Source of the DNA: Branchinecta lynchi
Lineage: Eukaryota > Arthropoda > Branchiopoda > Anostraca > Branchinectidae
NCBI GenBank assembly: GCA_023053575.1
Contig: JAKZAP010000001.1
Location: 31,762,533 to 31,826,532, forward strand
DNA: 64,000 nucleotides
Direction: 5' to 3'
Both the position numbers and the translations under genes were made by a program. Below, piece after piece: positions 44,318 through 56,285 of this stretch (positions are counted from its first letter, which is position 1; every line of letters begins with the position of its first letter). A model generated the notes under the pieces. The model made no database searches. It was given only the letters and a program-made list of their open reading frames with translations, and was not told the origin of the DNA.

Positions 44318-45902
44318 GCGGAATCCTGTTGGCACTCGGAATAAGGTTCTAACTTCCTGGAATAGATAATTCAGCAATTTCACCAATATTACCCGTAAAA
44401 CTATTAAAGTCACCCATAATAATAAGCTTATGGTAAGGCATCTCGTTCCGATGTTTTTCTACTTAATTTTCTAAAATTGACCAAGTATCCTCATTTCTAT
44501 ATGAACTATTCTGAGGTGGAATATATACTGAACCTATTACTATTTTACTACCATCTAAACACTCTAGATTTATCCAAATTATGTTCTCTGAATCACTCAT
44601 CATTCTGGCATAATTAGCGAAAGAAGCCAGTTTAATTAGAACAACTACTCCACCATAAACACGATTATTTCGAGACGGTTCCCGGGCAACTGTTTCAACT
44701 GCGAAATCTTAATCACTTGGTCTTTCGAGTGCCATGTTTCAGCTAGGGCTACAAAATCAAATGCCTTAAGTTCCGATGCTAGTACCTCCTCCTTATTTCT
44801 AAGCCCTTGTATATTCCATGTCAGAAATTTAACTTTCACTCGACGTTGTAGATGGCCCTCGGCTTCCTAGTAGTCATAGTATTCGTCGTCATCTTCGCTT
44901 ATCATGGGTGGGAATGCGATCCTGTAGTAGTCGGCTCTGTCTTCTTGTTGTTGGGGGTCCGAGAACCTACTTGGGCCCCTACCTCCTCGATTCAGGCGGC
45001 CTGGCCGTGTGCCGCCTCTTCCCCTGCGATAGGGGGTTCGCACGTTCCTATTTTCCGCCCGGAACTTTTCATGAGGACTAATGATTTCGGATAGTTTTCG
45101 GCCCCTTCCTTTCGATTCTTGGATGTTACGACGTTCGTACAGGACTACGGTTACTTCTGAACTATGAGAAGCAGTCTCATCTCGATCGCTGAGTGTGGGC
45201 CTGTTGTTGTGGCTATTAGGGTCCAGACCTTGATTGGCAAATGGAATCTGATCCTCCGACATTTGGGGGACAGGGAAGGGATTCTGTGGCTTCTGGCTTG
45301 CTAGTTGTGCGATGGGCGGATATGCATTTTGGCCCCGTGGGATCCGACGAGGTTCGGTTATTTGCTTAACCGTGCCCTCGATGTTGTCATACACAAATAG
45401 ATTCCCGTCTATGAAGAGTTTTGTACCACGCAGCTTCACATCCCGGCCCGCCTGGATCGCCTCTTGCAAACGCGGCTTTAGTTCACTGCGGGTTTCTCGT
45501 TCTTGAGCTGAGTAGTCGGGTGCAGCCGAAATACTGTACTGTTTCAGGGTTCGATTATTTCTTAGGATAAGGTCCCGCAATTCTTTCGAATTCAATTTCA
45601 GTAGCACTGGTCTTGCGCCATCGCTGTTTGCTGATCCAATTCTGAACGTATCCTTTACATCACTGCGAACTATGTTGAATGTGGGGAAAAAACAGTTTAG
45701 GAAGTACATTACTTCCTCCATTAGCGTTGACTTTGGTGGATTGGTAGGCTCCAGATTGTAAATAACCAAGTTAGTGCGCTTCAATTCCTCTTCTAGTGCA
45801 TTAGCTCTGTTGTTCGACTCCAGCAATCTTTGACTAATGACCGCTAGCCCGTTGCTTGTGATTTCATTCGCCTTCACATTGCTTTCTATTTGAGCTTTTA
45901 AC
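44318..45902 (-). pseudogene. 5' half of the minus-strand LINE: ORF1 and endonuclease start
   Basis: Minus frame 45877-44867 (336 aa) is an ORF1 protein of the coiled-coil plus RRM-like type. It has a coil around ALEEELKRTNLVIYNLEP, then TFRIGSANSDGARPVLLKL, ILRNNRTLKQYSIS and RGTKLFIDGNLF, then an arginine/glycine-rich tail. It lacks a normal N-terminus because the element is cut at about 45902. The endonuclease starts at 44839 (MKVKFLTWNIQGLRNKEEV, AETW). The continuation lies at 33328 and below, so the LTR retrotransposon landed inside this endonuclease. Confidence 0.8.
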
Positions 45903-46214
45903 TGGAAAGACCTCGTGTCTCAGACGACCCATGGACTGGAGATGATGGACGTCAAGTCCGGACTGGATCCAAAACTTGATGGGGGGGGGGGGGATTTGAA
46001 GGGGGCATCGGAATGTATTTGAAACGCTTAAAGTCCAGGGATCAGGATGGAATTTGGTTGAAAGAACGAGCATTATCCTAGATACGTTCTTGACTGAACC
46101 AGATCATATCGGGGCTCTCTGGGCGGAGTGGGAGAGGGTTTCCCGGAATTCTGGTGATCTTTAGTTACGATACTTCCAGATGTGCTAAGACCGATAAAAC
46201 TTGGCAGGCATAAG

Positions 46215-46790
46215 CGGCCCGGCCAAATAGGATTACAGACCTGACACATATTATTAATATTAATTTTTGATTCAGCTTTCGCCATAAACTACAAAAAAAA
46301 ACACTATGGTACAACATCAGTGTATCTCCAGCAGATGCCTCCAAACTGGTAGATTGTGGAGAATGAGGTTTGTGGCCAGGATGATAAGACAGTTTTCCGA
46401 TTTGTAACCTTACAACCAAGGATGACCGGGTTTTACGAGCAAGTTCAGCAAAACTGCAGCAATGGTTCTGAACAAATGCTTGACTTATGCTCTCTCGAGC
46501 CGGCAGACGAATAAGACGCCTAAAAATTCTCATGTAACAAGCCTCCAGATTACAGTACGGCCTGTTAGTACAAAGATAACATAATGCTAGCGCAAAAAAC
46601 TGGTAGCAATACGTCTTAAGCAGCATAATCTTAATTGTACTGTTTATAAAACCAAATTTCCATATTAAAACGTTCCCTCTCGTATAAACACTGTGCGCAA
46701 GGTCACGGAGGTGAGTATCATCCTTCAAATTCTCATTGACGAAGAAACCTAAATATCTACATTTAGTGACATATCAAACATTTTGCCCCG
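46215..46790 (-). mobile_element. LINE reverse-transcriptase C-terminal fragment
   Basis: Minus-strand reading CRYLGFFVNENLKDDTH, then KIMLLKTYCYQFFAL and RIFRRLIRLPARESISQ. It resembles the LINE at 58336-59940 (KYLGYFLNDDLYDD, LLLKTYCTQVYCLPL), so both come from one family. It is truncated and shows no RT catalytic motif. Confidence 0.65.
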
Positions 46791-47317
46791 TAGCTCTAGG
46801 AAAACTTTCGTTCCTTGATCCGACCATTTTACGAGAATTTGGAAATACTGACATCCGTAGCTTGCGAACGGGTGGTCCGATTCGAGTGAAACTTTATGGG
46901 TGATCAGAACCATTGACCTAGATATGCATAATATGTTCTCCGAACCACAAGCGGCAACAGCTGGGGGAGTTGGAAGGGGGGGGGGGGGGGCGGAACCTTT
47001 GTGACATGCATAGAAACCAAACGAAATGGTCTAATGGGATGCAAGTTGGACAGTACCGAGTTTATGCGGCATAGTTTGTTATTTCAGCGTCCGGAACGGA
47101 TGCGGCAAAACAAAGGATGCCGGAATTTCCAGATATGCTGCGATTCGAGTCAAACTTCAAGGACGAGCAGAGAAGATGTCAGAGATGCGAAGGTTTATGT
47201 AACCTGTTCGTACTCGGCCACAGTGGGAGAAGTTGGAGGGGGGGAATCTTGTGGGTCGCATAGGGGTCAAACGAGTGGAGTGATTTTTGAAACTAGAGAT
47301 ACCGTATGCCCTAGATG

Positions 47318-48735
47318 CAGGGGCGTCGCAAGAGGGGGGGGGGGTGCAGCACCCCCCCCCCCACCTTTTTGAGATTCGGTAAAATTTTGGGCCGGAGGCC
47401 CAAAAGTTTTCTAAAATTGTTCGGTATTTTTTCGATTTACGGGGATTCGGTAGTTATACAGACTCCGTACAGACTCCTCAATAGGCTATCTGTACAAATC
47501 TCTTCGGTATAATGATCGGGATTCGGTATAGTTGCCAGTATTCGGTAGTTATCACGAATTTGGTGAGAGAATTTACTGAAATCAATTGGTAATTTTTCGA
47601 TGCCGAAACTATTCGGTATATCTATGGAGATTCCGCAGTTACACAGACTCCCGAATAAGCTATTAGTTCAGAATTATTCGGTGTCATGATTGGGATTAGG
47701 TAATTTATTAAGTGTAATTTCCAGGATTCGGAAGTTAACCACGAATCCTGACTTTGTTCCAGTTTTGACGAAAGTATACCGAATACGAATATTGTTCGAT
47801 AGTCTTTCGATACCGAAACAATTCGGTATACTAACCGGGATACGGTAGTTATACAGAATCCCGAACACGCTATCGGTCTAAACTTATTTGGTATAATTAC
47901 TGGGATTCGGTAACTTATTCGTTGTAATTGCCAGGATCCGGAAGTTACCACGAACCTCGAAATTCAGAAGAGGTCGAGTGAAGCACTGGTCGCAGACAAA
48001 AGGGATGATCTGTGATATCATCGATAGTCCTTACTTTTATTTTGGATCCCAAAAAGAAAATCTGATCATAAATATTTCGAAAATTCCGCCTGCAGCACTT
48101 TTCGTAATGTTCTCTATGTTGTGGAAGGGCGCGTCATTTGACGGGTGTTTTAAGCCAGTTTTAAGATTGAGATTCCGAAACATCAAAAGCTAGAATTTGA
48201 ATGGAAATTAAATTTGGCAGGAAAAAGCAAAAAAAATTTCCTCTGCGGCGCTCACTTTATGTTATCATAGGTAGTATATTGACTAGACTACAGTTGCTGC
48301 TGCTGCCGGAACGTCTCTCCATCCGTTTTCTGGAACTTCTTAAGAGTCTCGGTATTTCATCAACAGTAAATAATAGAACTTGTAAGAGAAGCAGTTAAAT
48401 TTTAGCCCACAAAAAACAAAAAAATTGATTTAAAAAATTTTCGCCTGCGGCGCTCGATTTCATTTTCTACTGGCTATAATAGATAGTAGCTGTTACTGCA
48501 ATCATGCCCGCCAACGTATTCTCTATGTGGGCTTCGCCAAAAGGCCGCCTAATAGTTGGCTTATCGTCGTTCATGCTGCCTTTTATCGTTACTCTTCCTA
48601 CGTAATCGTTTCTGTTCCATAATTTAAAGCTTGAATTCTTAGTTCTAGGATTCGGTAAAAATTTTGAAAGATTCGGTAAAATTTTGGCTCTGCAGCCCCC
48701 CCCCCCACACCGAAAATGCACTTGCAACGCCCCTG
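47318..48735. mobile_element. Non-autonomous hAT-like DNA transposon with 8-bp target duplication
   Basis: The ends are CAGGGGCGTCGCAAG and, reverse-complemented, CAGGGGCGTTGCAAG. Both are flanked by the identical 8-mer CCTAGATG (47310-47317 and 48736-48743). An 8-bp duplication with CAGGG ends is the hallmark of hAT elements. The 1,418-bp interior has ATTCGGTA(A/T) repeats and two CTGCGGCGCTC blocks (about 48243 and 48447) but no transposase. Confidence 0.88.
47440..47960 (+). repeat. Diverged repeats with ATTCGGTA words inside the hAT-like element
   Basis: GGGATTCGGTA(A/G)TTAT, TTGCCAGTATTCGG and CCGAA(A/T)AC recur at roughly 65- and 190-base intervals. Frames here are spurious. Confidence 0.55.
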
Positions 48736-49155
48736 CCTAGATGACATATTCTAGGGTCTTCACCAGAACCAAGCATGGTGGTGGGGGGAGGGGGGGTACC
48801 GGATTTTTTCTGAGAACTCGATTCAAAATTGATAGCCAGTATGCTAAATTTCAGCATCACAAACAGATAATCTGTTTATGTGACTGAGCCAGATTCTGCT
48901 GTGATAGGGAGAATTTGAGGGGGAGCGGTACTGGAAAGAGTATGGCACCCGTAGGGATCAAACTAGTGTGATGAGATACATTTGCCCTAGATAATCCGAA
49001 ATGATGCCTGAAATGCTCAGACTCGTGTGAAATTAGATATCCAATTTCTAGTTCCGACCCTAGGGGGGTTGAAGGGGGTATTTTGTGACGTTTTCATCTG
49101 CTTATTTGTCCCATCTACTCGTAGCAAGTGCCATATGAGCTCCTAGCTCTTATTT

Positions 49156-52100
49156 GTGTTGTTTTGGAATCTAAAAACGTTAGTGATAAGATACCTATGA
49201 CTTCTTAAAGTTTTTTCGTCCGTAGATAAACTTAGATATGTGTTCAAACTTGGTGTGAGGATCCTTAGGACTAAAGTACAGGTCAAGTTTGTACATGGAT
49301 CCCATAGTCCTCTATTTATGGGTGGGGAGTGGTTTCAAAATAAGGGACAATTTTTTTAAACCTAATTGCATAGTCGAATTATAGGCTAGGAGAAATTGTT
49401 TTGTCACCGGATAAGTAGTCGTCCCGAATCCGGCGTTCGGAGAGCTAATTGAATAGTAAATTAGGCGTTAGGAAAACTTTCTTTGTAGCCTGACGAGTAA
49501 TTCGTCCGGAACCCGGCTAAAACCGGAAAATTTGTTGAAAGTATAAGTTTTTCCTGAAGTTGATTGAAGTTGTGGTGTATAGTGGTAAGGAGACAAACTG
49601 AATTTGTTTTTATGACACTTGCCCTTCGGCCAAGTGCCATATAGCAACCGCAATGTCTGTCCGTCCGGCGGCCTGAGGTCAGTCGGTAATTCCGGGCTTT
49701 GCTAGTTCGGGCACTTCCACATAAGCTAGTACGATCCAACTTGGCAGGCATATCAGGGACCCGAAATGATAAACTAATTTTCCTGATCCAACCATCGTAG
49801 GGGGAGTGGAAGGAGGGCTAATACGGAATCTTGAGGTATTTTTAACTTTTGAATGGGTGATCGGATCTTAATGAAACTTGACATTTGGAAAGACCACGTG
49901 TCTCAGACGACCGACTTCAAATCCAAACTGGATCCGGTGATTTTGGGGTTAATTGGATGAGGGGAACCGGAAATGTTGGGAAACACTTAGAGTAATTGGG
50001 ATCGAGATGAAACTTGGTGGGAAGAACAAGCACAAGTCCTAGACAGTTCATAGACATAACTGGACCGGATTTCGGCACTGTGGGGGAGTTGAGGGGGGAA
50101 GAGTTCTGATGATCCAGCGAGTTCGGTACTTCCCGATGTACTAGGCTAGGTTGATGAAACTCGGCAGTAATATGAGGGATCTAAATAGACCGACTTGACA
50201 ATTGTCGTTTGCACGATCCGAACATCGTGGGAGGAGTGGGGGGATGGGGAATCCGGATTCCAGTGGCATTTGTAACTTTTAAACGGACGATCGGATTTGA
50301 ATTAAACTTTAGTGGAAAGAGCTATTTCCTGTCAAGTCGGAACCCCATCTAATACTTGGAGGGGGAAGTTGGGAGGGGACACCGACATTTTTTTTAAACG
50401 CTTGGTGTCGAGGGATCGGGATGGAATTTGGTGGGAAGAACAAGTATAAGCATTAGATACCTTCTTGACAGAACCAGATCATATCGGAAGTCTCTGGGGG
50501 GGGGAGGAGTCGGAGGGGGTTTCAAGGAATTCCGGTGATCGCGAGTTAGGATAATTCCGGATGTGCTAAGGACAATAAAACTTGGCAGGTATATTGGTAA
50601 GCGGACGAAATAGACTGAGGGATCCGACACAATGCCTTAGGAAGACTTCTGATCATTCCTCGGGGAGTTGAGGGAGGGGGTATTCGGAAATTACTGACTT
50701 CCGTTGGTTGCGTACAAATGATCTGATTCAGGTGAAACTTCATAGGTGGCACGAACTGATGACCTAGAATTGCAAATCATATGTCTGAATCCCATACGGC
50801 CATGGTTGGAGGAGGGTCCAAAAACTTTGTTACATGCACAAAAACCAAGAGGATGGGCCGAATGTGATGCGGCCTAAATATGTCATTTGGGGTCCGAATC
50901 GAATCGGACCAGGGTAGGAGGAGGATGAAACGGGAACAGGAAATTTGCAGATATGCTCCGATTCGACTTTGACTTGATGGACGGGAAGAGGAGATGTTAG
51001 GAATGTGAACTTTATGTGTCTGAGTCGTATTCGTTCACAGTGGGGGGTGGGGTCCAAGGAGGAGTCCCGGAAATATTGTGGCTTGCATAGGGGTTAAACG
51101 AGTGGAGTGATTTGAATGAAACTTGGAAAGTAGAGAGATCGCATGCCTTAGATGGCATATTTTGCGTTTCGGACCGCACCCCAGCAAGGTGGGGAGGGGT
51201 ACCTGAATTTCCTCAAAAACACTCCCATTTACTTTCTCAATTCTTACACCATCTACCCGTAACAAGTGCCATATGAGCTCGTGGCTCATGTTTGATCTTA
51301 TTTTCTTGCCTGAAAAGTACTTTGCCCCGAATCCACCCAACACCGAAAATTTTGAAGAAGCAAAAGTAAAATAGGCGTAAAAATACATCATAAGTGATTA
51401 TCTGAAAGTTTTCTTTTGAGCACGACATCCGGAATCCGAACAAAGCTGGAAGATTTGTTCAAGTAAAATTTTGTCTGAAATGGATTAGAATCGAAATAAG
51501 GGTGAAAAGACACGCTTGATCCGGATAATTTGCTTGATCTTCCTGCCAGACCGATATTCAGCCGGAATCCGGCAAAATCTTAAATATCAAACTTTTTATA
51601 ATTGCTTGACCTAGTGGTTTGACGGTGGGGTAAGCTGACTTTTCGACTCGATCTGTGGGCTTTGTTTTCCTGCTTGGTTGAAACTACCGACGGAAACTGG
51701 TGAAAACCGGAAATTCAGGAGGCCTCGTGTTATGTCGGTCTTCCTGCTTCGTTTTTCTATGAAATTGCTAGGTCTTTAGGCAACGCATATCTTTATCAGA
51801 ATGGATTCATCGTCTTTGCCAGCTATTTGTTTTTGTATGGAGAGAAGAAGATTACTTCATAATATTCCATTTTAATGGTACTTTTGCTTATATTTTTTGA
51901 AGTACAAATCTTCCCATCACATTTATAGAGATGGTATTTATTTAAATAATGAATATATTAGATCAACATATCCTCCGTTTTTTACTAACGCTGAATTTAG
52001 GATAGACCGAAATTAAGGACAGAAATAAATACCCAAACGGATTTGGTCATGGGATGATTCCGGGATTGAGTGAAGACTGGTAATCTCAAAGACTCGTTAG

Positions 52101-52172
52101 TCCTGATGAAAAAAATATTACTCTTTTGCATCGAATCGAAACCTTTGGTCTTGTTATTATTTCGTACAACTT
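49156..52172 (+). mobile_element. Family B element B3 interrupted by family A copy A4
   Basis: The left end TGTTTTGGAATCTAAAAACG..AAGATACCTATGACTTC is a decayed B start. A 137-type unit follows (49490-49600, with TTCGTCCGGAACCCGGC). After the A4 insertion, similar units resume (51300-51480). The right end CATCGAATCGAAACCTTTGGTCTTGTT closes it at about 52172. Without A4 the element is about 1.3 kb. Confidence 0.55.
49606..51293 (+). mobile_element. Family A element, complete copy A4, nested in B3
   Basis: The left end GTTTTTATGACACTTG pairs with CAAGTGCCATA. The tetranucleotide run is degenerate. Core units carry GATGAAACTTGG/GACTTGATG words. The right end is AAGTGCCATATGAGCTCGTGGCTC. 1.69 kb. 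Family B sequence on both sides shows the insertion order. Confidence 0.75.
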
Positions 52173-52310
52173 ACTTCATGGACTGTGGATAAATGTAACC
52201 CACCCATTGTTCAGTTGCTCCTTTATTGTGAGGCCAGACAAAAACCGAATGTTTTTTTTCTATGATTAAGACAAAACGAACTAACTAATTGAAAGGAATA
52301 TCTTTTCCAG

Positions 52311-52755
52311 GCTACTGATTCGAGCGAAAAACCTCCGTAAACTGCATCTGGACAATAACTCGAACCTTACATTTGTCGAGCTGAGCTCTCTGCTGAGAAA
52401 CTTGCTTCAGAGAAGATGCGTTCTTGAAGAACTAACCTTTACTGGTTCAGAGGAAATCTTCCCCCAGCGGCTGTTTACTCAACCCCCTGACGGTAGAAAC
52501 CTAGTTGCATCCTTAGAAGATGAACAGCTGCGAACCTTTTTAGAACTACTGGCCAAGTTTTATGCGACCGAAACTTTAGTGAAAGTCGAGTTTTCCCTAC
52601 ATCCCAAGGTGTCGGAACAGTGGACTGGGTTCCTTAAAGGGATGTGGGTGACGGTGAAAGGCAATAGCGGTCGAGTGACGCGAGGAGAAAAAGGCCGAGT
52701 GTTGATGGTCTGTTCGAACTCACAGCTTGAAAATGATATCGGTACAGAACCATAA
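52311..52755 (+). CDS. TONSL: TONSL last exon: final leucine-rich repeats and C-terminus
   Basis: The exon is entered after TCTTTTCCAG with one base completing the split codon, then reads LLIRAKNLRKLHLDNNSN and FVELSSLLRNLLQRR, with VLEELTFTGSEEIFPQRL. Vertebrate TONSL has [31 protein letters not shown] and LSFLGLSGC in these positions. A C-terminal tail (EQLRTFLELLAKFYATE, KVEFSLHPKVSEQWTGFLKG) follows to TAA at 52753-52755. The frame 52402-52755 is its open end, and the minus frame there is a shadow. The tail after the repeats is poorly conserved in the family, so its match is weaker. Confidence 0.88.
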
Positions 52756-53368
52756 GGAATCCTGTCGCCAGAGAACGCGTGCTTCAAACATATACGCTGC
52801 CTGGCTCTTTGTCGATTTCTTGACTGTACTTACTGTCCGCTGTTTGTTGCGTTCTAGAATACATCTGAAGTTTTTACTCGTCATATTTTAATGCATTGCA
52901 ACGGTGTGGCTTAAGGGATATGCAGAAATGCTGTTTCGCTGAAAAATGTACCAGTTCGTTCGAATGGTTTTTGTTGCCTTTTTAATCGAAAAACTAGGCT
53001 AAACGTGAATCATATATTTTGAACTGACTATCAGTTAGGACCTTTTCAGTTTCGCATGAGTTATATCCTGAACAGACGGAAAGAATGACAAGACCTGGTC
53101 TACGTCCATACTGACCTATATCTTGGTAAACTTGGTCCACGGCCTCTTATGAACTGATTGACGTCTCTGTGGTGGACTGTAAAATACTTGCAGCACCAAC
53201 GTGAGCCGTGTTTGATAAGAAAAACCGTGAAAAATACACAATCGTCGTATCGGAGTGTCATCATTTCAAATACATTTGCCAAAATCTGCATCAAGGAATG
53301 CGATGATAGCCATCGATATTCTTCTATGGATTTTCGACTAAGCCCCCAAGCCCTAAAGTTGTAATAAA
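52756..53368 (+). other. TONSL 3' untranslated region (probable)
   Basis: No frame with a domain. The first clear AATAAA after the stop is at 53363-53368, so a 3' UTR of about 0.6 kb is plausible. Sequence alone cannot fix the cleavage site. Confidence 0.5.
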
Positions 53369-53869
53369 CCAACAGGCTATCCGAAGCGCGTGGTACTCAG
53401 ATAGGCTTCTTTTGGGGGCAGGGCAGGGAGTCAGCGTCGCCTTCTGTCTTTCCAAGGAGGCCCAGTGGAAACAGAGACACTGAGACAATTTCGCTGATCT
53501 ACTTTTTGATATCAGGGACCCATAAATTTCCTGTTGAGTTTCCTTACAGGGGGCCACTCAAAGAGATTTTTGATGCCCTCTTGACCGGGCGCGAGGTAGT
53601 TCGAGAAATACCCACGGGGATAAAATACCCTACCATCCAGATAGAAAAAATTTGTCGCAGCTATTGTGCTGAACTAGGGAATATTTATTTCTCTGTAATG
53701 GAAGAGTGTCCTGGATCTTTTGTCCTATCTTAGGTACCTGGAGGCATGCTGAATAGTCCTGAGTGAAGATGGCTCTTACAGAAAGGTAGTATTTGTATAT
53801 AATCATTTTTGTGCATGAATGAAGAGTTGTGTTGTGTCAAAGATGCAGCCATTGACAATGTGTGATAAG
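53369..53869. other. Plain intergenic stretch
   Basis: Short frames on both strands (53324-53557 minus, 53506-53733 plus) without motifs. Nothing recognisable. Confidence 0.5.
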
Positions 53870-54920
53870 TTTTCTTGTGGTTTTTTGGCATGCACCCGAT
53901 ACAAATTTACTGAATTTAATTTTTTTGTGGAAAAGAACCTGATATGCCGACGAGAATACTGACGGCCGACAAAACCATCGAGCATTTGATTTTTTCTATG
54001 TTTTGCTCTACTAAACTGTACAGAACTTGATTTCTTACGTGTAAAATTAATCCATTGGACCGATACGACTTGAACTTCCCGGGTGCGCCCGACAAAGTTT
54101 GCAGGATTCTCTTTCTTGCGTATAAAAAGAACCTGATGTGCTGACGAGTTGACCGACAAAAACCTAAAAACAATATTTCTTCTCGATTACCAAGGAACAA
54201 AAAAAAGCATGCAGAACTTGATTTATTCATTCTTTTGACCGACAAATGTTTGCAGGATTTCCTTTCTTGCGCATAAAAAGATCCCGATCTGGCGACGACT
54301 CAACCAACGCCCAACAAAACATCAACAAATTAACTCTTCGGGATTACTGAGGCACGTCAAACATGCAGAATTTGATTTATTCATTTGACCGACAAATGTT
54401 TGCAGGATTTCCTTTCTTGCGTATAAAAAGAACACGATGTGCCGGAGAGTCGACCATCGCCCGACAAAACATTAACACATGTTTCTTCGGGACTACTGAG
54501 GCACGACAAAAGCATGCAGAATTTGATTTATTCATTTGACGGACATAAGTTTGCAGGATTTGCCTTCTTGCGTATAAAAAGAACACAATGTGCCAACGAG
54601 CCGACCAACGCCCCAAACAAACATGAACAAATTATGTACTACTTCTGGATTACCGAGGCACGACAAAGCATGCAGAATTCGATTTCTTGCAGAATTTCCT
54701 TTCTTGCCTATAAAAATTACCCAATTTGCCAACGAGTCAACCAACGCACGACAAAAACATTAAACAAATGATTTCTTCTGGATTACTGATGAGCAACAAA
54801 AGCATGAAGAATTCGATTTCTTCTGTGTTTTGCCCGAAAAAGGTTTGCAGGATTTCATTTCTTGCCTATATAAAGAACCCGATTTTCCGACGGCAAAGAA
54901 TTCGACCCAAGCGGAATTTT
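53870..54920 (+). repeat. ~150-bp tandem array related to 14735-15830
   Basis: The GTATAAAAAGAAC word recurs at about 54119, 54269, 54421 and 54571, steps of about 150 bases. Between these lie GACAAATGTTTGCAGGAT, CACGACAAAAGCATGCAGAA and GCCGACGAG segments shared with the array in copy B2. Unit length differs, so the two arrays were amplified separately from a common repeat. Not coding. Confidence 0.75.
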
Positions 54921-55539
54921 TGGAAACTAGCTGTGGCTCGGGCAACATAGCAACATAGAACCATAGGAAATGACTGGCCCCCTGTAAGGAAACTTAACAG
55001 GGAATCTATAGATCCCTGGTGATATGTAGTTGCGCCGTTCCATTTACGTAAGTTCGTCATGATACTTCAACCCACTTTCATGTGTCTTTGTTCGAGCTGA
55101 GTCTGAGCTGAGTAAGTTTAGCTGCCACTGGGTATTTACTGCAGGTTACGCAACAGGTAAATAGAGATAACAAGACTGATGATTTTGATGGGATCCCAAA
55201 TTGTCTTCTTGTTCCAGACAGTCAATCTTGAAGATTTCCGGTGTTCGTCAGTCACCTTAAACATGTTATCTACCGAAAAAAGAAAATACTCTTGATATTT
55301 TTTTTTATTATTTTGAGGTTAAGCTTCTGCTCGAACAGTCCATTGCTTTGCTGAGGTTTTCCTTTGTTTGAATGTTAAAAATTTGGAATATATTCTTCAT
55401 TTTTTTTGTAAGGGAAGGTATTCAAAATGGGGGGAGGGTGTTGTTTATTTATTTTTTTGGGGGGCAAAGTATCTGTAGGGAAATGAAGAAAATGGTTTTA
55501 TTTTATTTGATGTAAGTGTTGTTTTCAACTATAGGCAGA
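54921..55539. other. Intergenic stretch without recognised features
   Basis: Low-complexity T-rich runs (55300-55480) and a G-run. No gene, RNA or terminus seen. Confidence 0.5.
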
Positions 55540-56285
55540 TGCCCTATGCCCCCCCCCCCCCACAACTGCCCCATAGCTACCGAATCGGGTTCAGAGACTT
55601 CAATTCAGTTATCAAGTTTCATTCCGACCCGATTACCCGTCCAAAAGTTACACTACTCAATTTTCCAGATTCCCCGGCCCTCCAGGCCCCCAAATGATCG
55701 GGTCGGGAAACTGATTATTTCCAAGTTTGCTTGGTCGGGTCCCTGATAATAACCAGCATCACCGGAATTCCGAAAAACTCCATCCCTTCCCCCCAAGGGT
55801 CCGGATCCAGTCCAAGTGTGTAAACGATTGGGCTGAGGCAGATGCTTGTTCTTCCCAGCAAGTTTCACTCAGATCCCTCCATTCTAACCGTTTCTCGTGA
55901 TTTCCGGTCTCCCCCCCCCCCCAACTCACCCATAGCTACCGAATCTGGCCCGGACTTCAAAGGGGAAATCAGAGACATGTTCTTTATTCAGTTATCAAGT
56001 TTCATTTCTATCCGATCACCCGTTCAAAAATCACATACTACTAAATTTTCCAGATTCACTCGCCCTCCACCCCCCCCCCCCCGGATGGTCGGATCAGGAA
56101 ACTGATTGTTTCCAAGTTAGTTTGGTCGGATCCCTGATATGCCTGCCAAGTTTCATCGTTCTAGCACATCTGGAAGTACCCTAACTCGAAAAAGTGTGAA
56201 CAAAAAAAAACGGAACGACCGATAGACGGAATTGCGATCGGTATATGGCACTTGAGCCAGAGGCTGCAAGTGCCATTAAAAACAA
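55540..56285 (-). mobile_element. Family A element A6, reversed and truncated
   Basis: The minus-strand start is at 56285: GTTTTTAATGGCACTTGC, with a lengthened hairpin to CAAGTGCCATATACCGATCG. It then has core units with AAGTTTCAT and poly-C tracts to about 55540. The other terminus is missing. Confidence 0.65.

Larger units (their letters stand above)
45903..49155 (+). mobile_element. Family A element A5, left-truncated, carrying two insertions
   Basis: Starts abruptly inside the core (GGAAAGACCTCGTGTCTCAGACGACCC, the match of 10670-10695). It ends with CTACTCGTAGCAAGTGCCATATGAGCTCCTAGCTCTTATTT. A LINE fragment (46215-46790) and a hAT-like element (47318-48735) lie in it. The right end directly touches the left end of family B copy B3. 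Confidence 0.65.
23386..52310 (+). other. ~29-kb last TONSL intron, filled with transposons
   Basis: This phase-2 intron is 28,925 bases. The transposons it holds are listed one by one. The remaining stretches with nothing recognised are 23386-23950, 24360-24880 and 28926-29540. No other host gene was found in it on either strand. The acceptor is TCTTTTCCAG at 52310, preceded by a good pyrimidine tract. Confidence 0.75.
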
